From Cognatilysobacter terrigena (GTDB lineage: Bacteria; Pseudomonadota; Gammaproteobacteria; Xanthomonadales; Xanthomonadaceae): 64,000 nt of DNA. Shown here piece after piece: positions 1 through 10,336 of the stretch (the stretch's first letter is position 1; every line of letters begins with the position of its first letter). The DNA is taken from contig NZ_SELT01000002.1 of NCBI RefSeq assembly GCF_004361065.1, forward strand, positions 1 through 64,000. The letters run 5' to 3'. The notes under the pieces are model-generated. The model saw nothing but the letters and a program-made list of their open reading frames with translations, ran no database searches and was not told where the DNA came from. The position numbers and the translations under genes were made by a program.

Positions 1-1891
<1,891 letters not shown>

Positions 1892-1983
1892 GGCGTCGAA
1901 GGGCGGGATAACCCGTCGACGGTAGCCCAGCCGCGCGATGCGCGACCGGGCCGGACGTCATGCGCGCGTGACGCGCGTCGCCA

Positions 1984-2928
1984 TCATTCCCAGGCGGGTG
2001 CGTCGGACGCGAAGCCCAGCGTGAGCGAACCGCGGCCGACGTTGACCATGCCGGTGAGGCTCATGAGGCTTTCGAACACTTCGACGCGATGCGTGCGGCA
2101 GGTTTCAATGAGCTCGGAGTAGCCGGCCAGGCGACGCATTTCCTCGAGCGGGCCGCCGTAGCTCATCGCGAGCGTCGGCGTGAGCAGCTTGCCGTCGCGG
2201 ATGCGGCGCGCGGCGAACGTGAACAGCTTTTCCGCAGCGGCTTCGAAGCCTTTAACCTTCGCGACCGGCCCGGTCTCGCCGCGGTTGCAGTGCAGGATCG
2301 GCTTGATGTCGAGCGCGGTGCCGAGCGTCGCGCTGAGGAAGCTGACGCTGCGGTCGCCGCGATGGCGCGTACGCGCACGCAGGTAGTTCAGGTCGCGCGG
2401 CACCATGTAGGCGTGCGTCGCGAGGGCGACCTGCTCGATGCGGGCACGCATCTTCGGTGCGCCTTCCTGCGAATCGCGCAGGCGCACGGCTTCGACCGCC
2501 GAGATCGCCTGGCCGGAGAACACGTTCTGCGTGTCGATCACGCGCAGCGCGAACGGCGTGGTGATGCCCGCGGCGGCGCGCGGTTCCTTGTATTCGTTGA
2601 GGATCGCGAAGCTCGCCTGCGACGTGTTGTCGAAGATCGGGCTGCGCGTCTTCGTGATCGTCATGCAGAACACGTAGTCGTATTCGACGACGAGCTTCTT
2701 CAGGAACAGGTCCTGGACCTGCTGCACGGTGAAGGGCTGCGTTTCGGCTTCCGCGATGCGTTCGGCCGACTGCGCGTCGAGGAACTGCAGCGTGGCCTGC
2801 TCGTTGCGCTGGTCCGCGAGGACGGCATTGCCGATCTTCACGGTGATCGGCAGCAGCGTGATTTCGTGCTGCGAGAAATACTCGAGCGGAAGATCGCAGG
2901 CCGAGTCGACGACGAGTCCGATACGCAT
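1984..2928 (-). CDS. DegV family fatty-acid-binding protein
   Basis: A 314-residue cytosolic protein, the usual DegV length. It opens with the family signature VDSACDLP (residues 7-14), followed by LLPITVKIG. The centre carries the conserved stretch LGTALDIKPIL and VAKVKGFE. DegV/FakB-type proteins bind a fatty acid and in Gram-positive bacteria hand it to a FakA kinase; no FakA-like gene is visible here, so the partner is unknown. An AGGGG box lies about 8 bases upstream of the ATG. The gene stands alone, 90 bp downstream of the next minus-strand gene. The family call is firm; the role in this organism is inference. Confidence 0.88.
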   Translation of the reverse strand: MRIGLVVDSACDLPLEYFSQHEITLLPITVKIGNAVLADQRNEQATLQFLDAQSAERIAEAETQPFTVQQVQDLFLKKLVVEYDYVFCMTITKTRSPIFDNTSQASFAILNEYKEPRAAAGITTPFALRVIDTQNVFSGQAISAVEAVRLRDSQEGAPKMRARIEQVALATHAYMVPRDLNYLRARTRHRGDRSVSFLSATLGTALDIKPILHCNRGETGPVAKVKGFEAAAEKLFTFAARRIRDGKLLTPTLAMSYGGPLEEMRRLAGYSELIETCRTHRVEVFESLMSLTGMVNVGRGSLTLGFASDAPAWE

Positions 2929-3018
2929 GGGTCAGCCCCTGTGGCTTTTATTGTTTTTTGGCAGACAGGATTATCGGTCCCGTCTTCGGATTCTTTACCG
3001 CGCGGGCGGCGCGGCCGT

Positions 3019-3678
3019 TCAGCATCCCGTGCTGCGCTGCAACGCGACGCGACGGACCAGCGCCTTCGGTCCGGCGCCGGACGACAGGAACAGCGTCGGC
3101 TCGCTCGCGTTGTAGTGGTCGGTCATGTCGAGGATCAGGTCGAGGCGGCCGTCGTGATCGAGGTCGCCCGCGAACAGCAATGCGGGCGATGCGTCGTCGC
3201 CGAGCATCAATGTGCCGTCGTCGTAACGGCCCGCCGGAAACTCCCGCAGCACCTGCGTGCGCGCGCCGCCCGTGAGGACGAGCCGGCAGATGTCGCCCCG
3301 AGCGGCGCAGTCGAGCTGGAGCCGGTACGACGCGCCGCGCAGCTTGAGCGCGAGCGGTTTCGTCGGAAGGCGCAGCGGTTCGACGCCGGTCCACGCCGTA
3401 TCCACCGGCCCGATACGGAGGCCCGGCCCGCGTACGAGGAACGCGGCATCGTTCACTGCGGTGCTGATTTCGAGGCCGGTGTCGGTGCCGTCGGCGTCGG
3501 CGACGACGTCGTGCACGCGGCGCACTTGCGCATCGGTCGCCACCAGCGCGCTGCGTGCCGGCGTGACCTGCAGCGCCAGCCAGTTCTCGCCGTTGCGCGC
3601 CGACGCTTCGCCGTCGTGGAAGACGCCGACGGGCTGCAGCGCGTATGCAGCGGCGAGGGCGAGGCCGATCAGTGCCAT
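3019..3678 (-). CDS. Exported protein with a VCBS/FG-GAP-like calcium motif, function unknown
   Basis: 219 residues beginning with a short hydrophobic segment (MALIGLALAAAYAL), probably an uncleaved or weak signal sequence. Near residues 170-185 the motif GDLDHDGRLDLILD matches the FG-GAP/VCBS-type D-x-D-x-D-G loop that binds calcium in secreted proteins. Two cysteines (near 124 and 131) could form a disulfide. The start at 3678 lies 10 bases inside the end of the upstream gene, so the two are probably co-transcribed. I do not recognise a specific function; the rest of the chain matches nothing I know. Confidence 0.7.
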   Translation of the reverse strand: MALIGLALAAAYALQPVGVFHDGEASARNGENWLALQVTPARSALVATDAQVRRVHDVVADADGTDTGLEISTAVNDAAFLVRGPGLRIGPVDTAWTGVEPLRLPTKPLALKLRGASYRLQLDCAARGDICRLVLTGGARTQVLREFPAGRYDDGTLMLGDDASPALLFAGDLDHDGRLDLILDMTDHYNASEPTLFLSSGAGPKALVRRVALQRSTGC

Positions 3679-4070
3679 GCGCCGAGGATCGCGCCGTAAA
3701 GGAGGAACTGCACGACGTGGTAGCCGCCGTCGATGAGCCAGAGCGTCAGCGGCTTGCGCGCGAACGTGTAGTTGATGCCGAAGCTCGTGGCGACGAACAA
3801 CAGGCCGATCAGCGCACCGAGGCCGGCGCCGTGCAGGGCGTTCACGTCCTTCGGGAGTGCGAGCGCCATCGCGAACGCGGCGACGAGGCTCAGCACGAAG
3901 GCGGTGCCGAACGTGCGGCCGGGGTGCTTCGGCGACTGGGTGACATCGATGCCGGCGGCGCGGCCCCAGGCCTTCAGGAACAGCGGGCCGTACCAGAGGC
4001 CGCCGAGCATGAAGGCGGAGGCGGCCGCGACGAGGACGGCCCAGGGATTGATGGCGGAAAAGACGGGCAT
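3669..4070 (-). CDS. DUF1761 small membrane protein
   Basis: 133 residues with four hydrophobic segments: INPWAVLVAAASAFMLGG at the N-terminus, a second near 57-72, a third near 84-100 and a fourth at the C-terminus. The opening N-P-W-A-V together with the GGLWYGPLFLKAWG stretch is typical of DUF1761 proteins. The molecular function of the family is not known to me. The stop overlaps the next gene by 10 bases, suggesting a two-gene unit. Confidence 0.8.
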   Translation of the reverse strand: MPVFSAINPWAVLVAAASAFMLGGLWYGPLFLKAWGRAAGIDVTQSPKHPGRTFGTAFVLSLVAAFAMALALPKDVNALHGAGLGALIGLLFVATSFGINYTFARKPLTLWLIDGGYHVVQFLLYGAILGAWH

Positions 4071-4214
4071 GCGGAGTTCCGGGGCAGGGCGGCGCTCCCC
4101 GGCGCCGAACCGTCGCGGAGCGTACGCGAAGTGACGCAGCGCACAATCACCACGTGTCGGCGGTCGCAGGCGGCACCGCCGGGGTCACCGGCGATGCCGC
4201 GGGTCGATCAGGCC

Positions 4215-5510
4215 TCAGCGCGCGCGATCGGGCACCGCGTAGGCGCGCGGCAGTGGGCCCTGCGGCGCAAGGTAGCGGTCGCGCAGGTCGGTCTGGCGAC
4301 TGCGCATCACGATCGGGCGGCCGTCGAACCAGACCTGTTTCGCGACGTTCGCGACGTCCAGCGGATCGCCCGTCCACAGCACCAGATCGGCACGCTGGCC
4401 GACCGCGATCGTGCCGGTGTCACGCAGGCCGAACACCTCGGCCGGCACACGCGTGAGCGCGGCGAGGCCGTCTTCCCACGGCAGGCCGTTCGCGACGGCA
4501 TTGCCCGCGAGCTGGCGCGTGTTGCGCGCGTTGTGCGTCGGGTTCTCGCCGCCCTGCACGATGCCGACGGTCACGCCGGACTGGCGCAGGATCGCCGCGT
4601 TGTCCATGCGCGCGCCGATCTCGTCGAAATTGGCGGGCAGGTTGGCGAGCGGATCGACAAACACCGGCACCTTGGCCGCCGCGATCTCGCGCGCGACGCG
4701 CCACGCTTCGGAGCCGCCGACGATGCCGATGCGCAGGTGCTGGCGCTGCGCGAACTTGAGCAGCTGACGGATGTCGGCGGCACGATCGACCTGGAACATC
4801 ACCAGGCCTTCGCCGCGCGCGAACTTCGCGAGCACCGCACGACCGGCCGGCGTCAGCGACGCCGCGTTCGTGGTCGGGGCGATGCGGCCGCGCGCTTCGT
4901 CCAGCCACTGCTCGAGCAGCATCCACTGGCCCGCACGCGAATGGCCCGACTGGTCCTCCACCTGGTCGCCCAGCGCGATGAAGAGCACGCGCGGGCCGAC
5001 CGGATCCGGCGTGCCGTCCATGCGCACCATGCCGCCCTGGCCGAGGATGATCGAGCCGCCTTCGCCGAGGCTCGGCATCAGGATCGACTCGCCGATGCCT
5101 TCGACGCGGCTGACCGGAATCGCCGTGGCGTCGGGATTGAAGGCGAGGGTGACGTCGAATTCCGGACGCACGTTGATCGCGCGCCCGTTTTCGCCCATGC
5201 CGAGCGAGGCGTCGACCGTCGAATCCTCGCCCGACACTTCCTCGACACCGAGGTGCGTGAGGCCGCCGAACAGCGCAGGCGTCACCGGTGCGCCGTTCGC
5301 GTCGACCATGGTGACGCCGGCGGGTGCGGACAGATGCGAACCGACGGCCGCGATGCGCCCGCCGTGCACCAGCACGTCGGCGTTCTGCAGCGTGCCGCGC
5401 GAGGTCGCGGTGTGCACCGTGGCGTTGCGGATCAGCAGCTCCTGCGCGGACGCGGAGCCGGCGAGCGCGAGCAGCAGCGCGCCCGCGAGTGAGGTGACGC
5501 GGCGGCTCAT
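4215..5510 (-). CDS. Exported amidohydrolase-like protein lacking metal ligands (predicted pseudoenzyme)
   Basis: 431 residues; signal peptide 1-22 ending ASA-QE. The fold follows the adjacent active-looking amidohydrolase: an N-terminal composite-domain strand pair (LLIRNATVHT), VTPALFGGLTHLG where the barrel begins, and a C-terminal GTIAVGQRADLVLWTGDPL segment. Every position that holds a metal ligand in the neighbour is changed. HSH becomes LTH, HIH becomes FQV, FHH becomes VGG, and the HSD strand becomes VQG. The gene is intact and its ATG overlaps the neighbour's stop by 4 bases (ATGA). I infer a structural or binding partner of the active enzyme rather than a decaying gene. Confidence 0.85.
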   Translation of the reverse strand: MSRRVTSLAGALLLALAGSASAQELLIRNATVHTATSRGTLQNADVLVHGGRIAAVGSHLSAPAGVTMVDANGAPVTPALFGGLTHLGVEEVSGEDSTVDASLGMGENGRAINVRPEFDVTLAFNPDATAIPVSRVEGIGESILMPSLGEGGSIILGQGGMVRMDGTPDPVGPRVLFIALGDQVEDQSGHSRAGQWMLLEQWLDEARGRIAPTTNAASLTPAGRAVLAKFARGEGLVMFQVDRAADIRQLLKFAQRQHLRIGIVGGSEAWRVAREIAAAKVPVFVDPLANLPANFDEIGARMDNAAILRQSGVTVGIVQGGENPTHNARNTRQLAGNAVANGLPWEDGLAALTRVPAEVFGLRDTGTIAVGQRADLVLWTGDPLDVANVAKQVWFDGRPIVMRSRQTDLRDRYLAPQGPLPRAYAVPDRAR

Positions 5511-6934
5511 CGCACACCTCCCGTCTGCGGCGCGGCCCGTTGGCCGAGCATGAAATCCGAGATCGGCTGACGCGACGGATCCTTGCGGTCGTAGACGCGC
5601 GCGCCGTCGATGTAGACCTGTTCGGCCTGCGCGTAGCTGCTGAACGGCGTGCCGTTCCAGACGACGACGTCGGCCATCTTTCCGGTCTCCAGCGTGCCGG
5701 TCTTGTCGAGGATGCCCAACGCCTTCGCCGGGTTCTGCGTGAGCCAGCGGATCGCGTGCTCCGGCGTGATGTCGATGCCCGCGAGCTTCGCGTGCGCCAT
5801 CACCTTCGCCGCGTCCTGGTTCAAGCGCTGGATGCCTTCTTCCGAATCGGAATGCACGATCGCGCAGCTGTTCCGCGGGCGGTCGACCAACGCGATGTTT
5901 TCCTGGATGCCGTCGTAGGCCTCCATCTTGAAGCCCCACCAGTCGGCCCACATCGCGCCGCAGACGCCTTCGGCGGCGAGGCGATCAGACAGCTTGTAGG
6001 CCTCGACCGCGTGGTGGAACGCGGCGACCTTGAAGCCGAACTCCTTCGCGAGGTCGAGCATCACGGCCATTTCGTCCGCGCGGTAGCAGTGGATGTGCAC
6101 GCGGATGTCGCCGTTGATCGCGCCGGCGAGCGTGTCCATCTTCAGGTCGCGCTTGCCGCCGGTGTCCTTCTCCGAATCCGGCTTCGGATCGGCGGACCAC
6201 CAGTGCGCCTTCTTCGCCGGTTGCGGGCGGTTCTTCTTGAGGTATTCGGCGGCGTCGATGAACGCGGCGCGGTAGCCGGCTACGTTGCCCATGCGCGTCG
6301 ACGGACCGCCCTTCTTGCCGTACACGCGCTTCGGGTTTTCGCCGCAGGCCATCTTCAGGCCCCACGGCGCGCCCGGGAATTTCATGCCCTGGTAGGTCGT
6401 CGACGGCACGTTCTTGAGCGTGACGCCTCGGCCGCCGATCAGGTTCGCCGAGCCCGGCAGGATCTGCAGCGTGGTGATGCCGCCGGCCATAGCGGTGAGG
6501 AAGCCAGGATCCTGCGGCCAGATCGAATGCTCGGCCCAGACGTTGGGCGTGGTCGGCGCGGTGGCTTCGTTGCCATCGCTCGCCGCACTGACGGCCGGGC
6601 TCGAATACACGCCGAGGTGCGAATGCACGTCGATGATGCCGGGCGTCACCCACTTGCCGGTGCCGTCGACGATGGTCGCGTCGGCGGGCGCTTCCAGGCT
6701 TTTGCCGACCGCCGCGATCGTGCCGTTGCGCATCAGCACGTCGGCGCCGTCGAGGCGTTCGCCCGTACCGGTGAGCACGGTCGCGTTGCGGATCAGCACG
6801 GCGCCCGACGGAATGCGGGTGTAGGTGCTGGGGTAGGGGTCCTGCACGAAGCGCGAGGGCGAACTCGCGGCGCCGGCCGCGAGGGGCAACGCCAACGCGA
6901 CGGTGCAGGCGAAGGAAGCGAGGATCCGGAGCAT
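5507..6934 (-). CDS. Exported amidohydrolase family protein (imidazolonepropionase-like metal-dependent hydrolase)
   Basis: 475 residues with a signal peptide (about residues 1-22, cleaving near GAA-SS). Metal-ligand motifs of the superfamily are present in order: DVHSHLG after barrel strand 1, VHIHCYRADE at strand 5, AAFHHAVEAYK at strand 6 and VHSDSEEG at strand 8. The C-terminal GTLETGKMADVVVWNG strand closes the small beta domain. The substrate is unknown; periplasmic members act on cyclic amides or dipeptides (family knowledge). The start at ATG 6934 follows no strong Shine-Dalgarno box. The 4-base overlap with the next gene shows translational coupling to the ligand-less paralogue. Confidence 0.88.
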   Translation of the reverse strand: MLRILASFACTVALALPLAAGAASSPSRFVQDPYPSTYTRIPSGAVLIRNATVLTGTGERLDGADVLMRNGTIAAVGKSLEAPADATIVDGTGKWVTPGIIDVHSHLGVYSSPAVSAASDGNEATAPTTPNVWAEHSIWPQDPGFLTAMAGGITTLQILPGSANLIGGRGVTLKNVPSTTYQGMKFPGAPWGLKMACGENPKRVYGKKGGPSTRMGNVAGYRAAFIDAAEYLKKNRPQPAKKAHWWSADPKPDSEKDTGGKRDLKMDTLAGAINGDIRVHIHCYRADEMAVMLDLAKEFGFKVAAFHHAVEAYKLSDRLAAEGVCGAMWADWWGFKMEAYDGIQENIALVDRPRNSCAIVHSDSEEGIQRLNQDAAKVMAHAKLAGIDITPEHAIRWLTQNPAKALGILDKTGTLETGKMADVVVWNGTPFSSYAQAEQVYIDGARVYDRKDPSRQPISDFMLGQRAAPQTGGVR

Positions 6935-7111
6935 GGACGTTCCGCGGACGAGGTAGCCGACGACCGTAGCGTCGCGCCGCCGATCGTCACCGTGCCCTTC
7001 GTCATGCCGCGATCGACGCAGGTGGCGCTTCGGCCAACGCATCGTCGCGCGCGCACGGCTGGGTCGACGGCCTGCCTCGTGCGACCATGCAAAGAAAAAA
7101 GGACGGAATCG

Positions 7112-7888
7112 ATGAAAGACAAAGACCAGATCGTCGCCAACTGGCTGCCGCGCTACACCGGCGTCGCATTGGAAGACTTCGGCCAGCACGTGCTCCTGAC
7201 CAACTTCGGCGGCTACCTGCAGACGTTCGCCCGCCTGATGGGCGCACCGATCGTGGGCCTCGACAAGCCGATGCCGAGCGCCACCGCCGACGGCATCACC
7301 ATGATCAACTTCGGCATGGGCAGCCCGAACGCGGCCACGCTCATGGACCTGCTGTCGGCGATCTCGCCGAAGGCCGTGCTGTTCCTCGGCAAGTGCGGTG
7401 GCCTCAAGCGCAAGACCGTGCTTGGCGACCTCGTGCTGCCGATCGCCGCCATCCGCGGCGAAGGTACGTCGAACGACTACATGCCGCCGGAAGTGCCGGC
7501 GCTGCCCGCGTTCGCGCTGCAACGCGCCGTGTCGACCATGATCCGCGACCTCGGCCACGACTACTGGACCGGCACCGTCTACACGACCAACCGCCGCGTC
7601 TGGGAACACGATGAAGCGTTCAAGGACTACCTGCGCAAGCTGCGCTGCATGGCGATCGACATGGAGACCGCGACGGTGTTCGCCGCCGGCTTCGCCAATC
7701 GCATTCCGTGCGGCGCGCTGTTGCTCGTGTCCGACGCGCCGATGACGCCGGAAGGCGTGAAAACCGCGGAATCCGACGCGCGCGTCACCGCGGACTTCGT
7801 CGACAACCACATCCAGGTTGGCATCGAAGCGCTGCGTCTCATCCGGCGACACGGCAAGTCCGTCAAACACCTGCGTTTCGACGAATAG
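7112..7888 (+). CDS. amn: AMP nucleosidase (short form)
   Basis: 258 residues. AMP nucleosidase hydrolyses AMP to adenine and ribose 5-phosphate in the cytosol. The sequence follows the nucleoside-phosphorylase fold: LTNFGGYLQTF, then GMGSPNAATLMDLL, LGKCGGLK, and near residues 186-190 the AIDMETATVF segment whose Met-Glu contacts the ribose. The two-domain enterobacterial enzyme is much longer; only the catalytic domain is present here, as is common in Xanthomonads. Start chosen at ATG 7112 because an AAAAGGAC box lies about 9 bases upstream and the frame upstream is antisense to the amidohydrolase. No overlapping neighbours. Confidence 0.87.
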   Translation: MKDKDQIVANWLPRYTGVALEDFGQHVLLTNFGGYLQTFARLMGAPIVGLDKPMPSATADGITMINFGMGSPNAATLMDLLSAISPKAVLFLGKCGGLKRKTVLGDLVLPIAAIRGEGTSNDYMPPEVPALPAFALQRAVSTMIRDLGHDYWTGTVYTTNRRVWEHDEAFKDYLRKLRCMAIDMETATVFAAGFANRIPCGALLLVSDAPMTPEGVKTAESDARVTADFVDNHIQVGIEALRLIRRHGKSVKHLRFDE

Positions 7889-7976
7889 CGCACGAAAACC
7901 GCCGACCGGCGGCGTTCGACGTCGCGACCCCTGAGATGTCCCGCTCGCAGACTGTCACACCAGACAGGAGCGGGAC

Positions 7977-8558
7977 ATGGAACAGGCCTTCCTGGTGGTC
8001 CTCGGCGCGGCGCTGACGTGGGCCTTCTATTTCATCCAGCGCCGCGTGGAACGCCGGCGCACGACGGAAACTATCGAGCGCAACCAGAAGTTGTTGACGC
8101 TCAAGCAGGGGCTCGAAGGCGCGAAGACGAGCCTCGGGGACTTGCAGCGATTCGAAGCGGGGCTCGTCGGCAAGGCGCAGACCGCAGTGGAACTCGCCGA
8201 CGGCTATCTCGCACGCGCCGAGGAAGTGATCGAACGCGGTGCGGTCGAAGTGCTGCAGGACGACGAGTTCACCGCGCAGGCGCGCGAGCGGTTGTTGTTC
8301 GCCGATGCGAAGTTGCATCGCGTGGTCGCACGCCTGCGCGAACAGCTCGATGGCGACGGCCAGGCGGCATTCGATCGCACGCACGCGTCATGGCTCGCAT
8401 TCCGCGACCGCCATGCGCTGTTCATCGCGCAGTCCTATGCACGCGGCCCGATCCGCGCGTTGATCCAGGCGGTGACGCTGGAAAGCCTGACGGCAGCGTG
8501 GATCGCCGAGCTGGAAACGCAGCTGGGCGAGTCGATGGATGTCGATGGCGCGTGGTGA
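7977..8558 (+). CDS. Membrane-anchored protein with LprI/DUF1311-like C-terminus
   Basis: 193 residues. Residues 2-20 are one hydrophobic segment followed by RRVERRR, predicting an N-in anchor or signal-anchor. A helical region follows (about residues 35-130). The C-terminal 60 residues, with a W-x-x-F-R-D-R core and a closing T-x-x-x-W-I-x-E-L-E pattern, resemble the lysozyme-inhibitor LprI (DUF1311) repeat, but lack its usual cysteines. ATG 7977 is preceded by ACAGGAG at good spacing. The function is inferred weakly. Another LprI-like protein, next to a predicted lysozyme effector, occurs at 40053. Confidence 0.65.
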   Translation: MEQAFLVVLGAALTWAFYFIQRRVERRRTTETIERNQKLLTLKQGLEGAKTSLGDLQRFEAGLVGKAQTAVELADGYLARAEEVIERGAVEVLQDDEFTAQARERLLFADAKLHRVVARLREQLDGDGQAAFDRTHASWLAFRDRHALFIAQSYARGPIRALIQAVTLESLTAAWIAELETQLGESMDVDGAW

Positions 8559-8637
8559 GGTCACCGATTCGCGCCAGCGACGTCATGTCGACCGCCCGGC
8601 GCTACCCTTCGGCGACCATCTCGCGGGCTCGCGCAAC

Positions 8638-9189
8638 ATGACCAGCACGATCAGCAACGCCGTCGACGTCGTCGCGTTCTGGCGCGACGCCGGCCCGTCG
8701 AAATGGTTCGCGCGCGATGCGGCGTTCGACGCCCGCTGCCGCGGCCTGCTCGACCTCCATTTCGCCGCCGCCCGCCGCGAACTCGATGCGTGGCGCGACG
8801 ATGCGGTCGGCGCGCTCGCGCTGGTGCTCCTGCTCGACCAGATCCCGCGCAACGCCTTCCGCGGCAGCGCGCACGCGTTCGCGACCGACCCGCTCGCGAA
8901 GTCGATCGCCGAACATGCCATCGATGCCGACCTCGACCTCGCCACCGAGGAAGCGCTGCGCATCTTTTTCTACCTGCCGTTCGAGCATTCGGAATCGCTC
9001 GACGACCAGAAGCGCTCGCTCGCGTTGCATCGCGAACGCCTCGCCGCGCCCGACGCCGATCAGTGGGCGAAGCTGCATCTCGACATCATCGAACGCTTCG
9101 GGCGCTTCCCGCATCGCAATGCGGTACTCGGTCGTATTACGACACCGGAAGAACAGGCGTTCCTCGACGAGGGCGGATTCGCCGGCTGA
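8638..9189 (+). CDS. DUF924 family protein
   Basis: 183 residues. The family signatures are clear: VVAFWRDAGPSKWF at the N-terminus, LLLDQIPRNAFRG near residues 61-73, FATDPLAKS and IFFYLPFEHSE near 105-115, then RFGRFPHRNAVLGR. DUF924 proteins are TPR-like helical cytosolic proteins of unknown role. Start at ATG 8638 because the conserved N-terminal FWRD block begins 13 residues later; an earlier in-frame start would add a non-conserved stretch. A strong terminator follows immediately. Confidence 0.88.
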   Translation: MTSTISNAVDVVAFWRDAGPSKWFARDAAFDARCRGLLDLHFAAARRELDAWRDDAVGALALVLLLDQIPRNAFRGSAHAFATDPLAKSIAEHAIDADLDLATEEALRIFFYLPFEHSESLDDQKRSLALHRERLAAPDADQWAKLHLDIIERFGRFPHRNAVLGRITTPEEQAFLDEGGFAG

Positions 9190-9198
9190 CGCGGATAC

Positions 9199-9228
9199 AA
9201 AAACGGCCGCAGATGCGGCCGTTTTTTT
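9199..9228. terminator. Rho-independent terminator, bidirectional
   Basis: AAACGGCCGC and GCGGCCGTTT form a perfect stem around a 4-base loop. A run of A lies on one side and seven T on the other, so it can end both the DUF924 transcript and the convergent glutaredoxin transcript. Confidence 0.9.
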
Positions 9229-9241
9229 GACCGGGCAGTAC

Positions 9242-10168
9242 TCAGTAGCGCGGCACCGCCGCGTCGACCTGCTGCGACCACGCGTCGATACCGCCTTCCA
9301 CGTTGTGCACGTTGGTGAAACCGAGGCGACGGAAATGATCGGCCGCCGCCGCGCTGCGCCGACCGTGGTGGCAGAGGAACGCGAGCGGCGTGTCCTTCGC
9401 GAGCGCCTCGACTTCCGACGCGGCATCGCCGTCGAGCACCGAGAACGGCACCCGCACCGAGGCGATCGCACGCTCTTCGGGCGCGCGCACGTCGACCAGC
9501 GTCAGCGCGCCGTCGCCGAGCATGCGCGCGGCGTCCGCGGCGCTGATCGACTTCACCGTTCGCGTCTTCGGATGCTCGACCACCAGGCCGCGGCCGCGTT
9601 CGTCGTCCACCCAGTCGATGCGCAGGCCCTGCGCACGCGGCGCGCTGGCGAGGTCGAACTGCGCGCGTACGCCGTCGACTTCGGCCGCAATCGCCTGCGG
9701 GTCGATCGGGCCGAGTTGCAGCTGCGCGCGGTAGTCGGCGTCGACCGACACCTGCAACGCGTAGCCGGCGCCCGCATCGGCGATCGCGCCGCGCAGCATC
9801 TCGGCGGCGGCGGGCGTGATCTCGATGGTCGGCGGCGTGCGGTCGGGCGCCGCGACGCCCAGCAGCGTGTGCAGCTCACCCGAGTTTGCCATCTGGATGA
9901 CGATGTCGCTGCCGCCGACGAGCTCGCCGTCGACATAGAGCTGCGGAATCGTCGGCCAGTCGCCGTACGCCTTGATCCCCTCGCGGATCTCGGGATCGGC
10001 GAGCACGTTCACGTGCGCGTAGTCGATGCCCAGCCCGTTGAGGATGCCGGAGGCCTTGGCGGAGAAGCCGCACTGCGGCATCGACGGATCGCCTTTCATG
10101 AAGAGGACGACGCGGTTCGATTGCAGCAGTGCATCAATACGGGAGCGGAGGGCGGGGTCGACATTCAT
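9242..10168 (-). CDS. Three-domain monothiol glutaredoxin (Grx4-type) - IscA-like - rhodanese fusion
   Basis: 308 residues. Residues 1-100 are a monothiol glutaredoxin with the CGFS active site (PQCGFS near residue 32) and WPTIPQLYVDGELVGG, which binds glutathione and Fe-S clusters. Residues about 113-200 resemble an A-type (HesB/IscA) scaffold (IEITPAAAEMLRG to GLVVEHP) but without cluster-binding cysteines. Residues 205-308 form a rhodanese domain with the catalytic loop CHHGRRS. This organisation occurs in Xanthomonads (family knowledge) and suggests a role in cytosolic Fe-S trafficking and sulfur transfer. Start ATG 10168 fits the glutaredoxin N-terminus; the AT-rich TonB-receptor promoter lies upstream. 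Confidence 0.88.
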   Translation of the reverse strand: MNVDPALRSRIDALLQSNRVVLFMKGDPSMPQCGFSAKASGILNGLGIDYAHVNVLADPEIREGIKAYGDWPTIPQLYVDGELVGGSDIVIQMANSGELHTLLGVAAPDRTPPTIEITPAAAEMLRGAIADAGAGYALQVSVDADYRAQLQLGPIDPQAIAAEVDGVRAQFDLASAPRAQGLRIDWVDDERGRGLVVEHPKTRTVKSISAADAARMLGDGALTLVDVRAPEERAIASVRVPFSVLDGDAASEVEALAKDTPLAFLCHHGRRSAAAADHFRRLGFTNVHNVEGGIDAWSQQVDAAVPRY

Positions 10169-10204
10169 GCGGAAATTGTCCGCGCGCACAGTCTCACGGC
10201 CCCA

Positions 10205-10336
10205 GAGACACCGTTCGTCGGTTTTCTTTAACACACCTTTAATTTTTTTTAATGTGCATCTAGGATCGGGACGACACCGGGTTGTTAAACCCGCGTGACG
10301 ACCACCTGCGTTATTTCACGATTGGGGAGAGACTCG
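10205..10336 (+). promoter_or_regulatory. AT-rich leader/promoter region of the TonB-dependent receptor
   Basis: The divergent gap between the glutaredoxin and receptor starts contains an unusually AT-rich stretch (10222-10262) with TTTAA repeats and an eight-T run, in otherwise GC-rich DNA. The receptor leader ends in GGGGAGAG, a good ribosome binding site 5-8 bases before ATG 10337. No operator could be named. Confidence 0.45.

Noticed and set aside
5540-7111. Long N-terminal extension in frame with AMP nucleosidase
   Set aside because: It is antisense to the amidohydrolase genes; the ribosome binding site and conserved start are at 7112.
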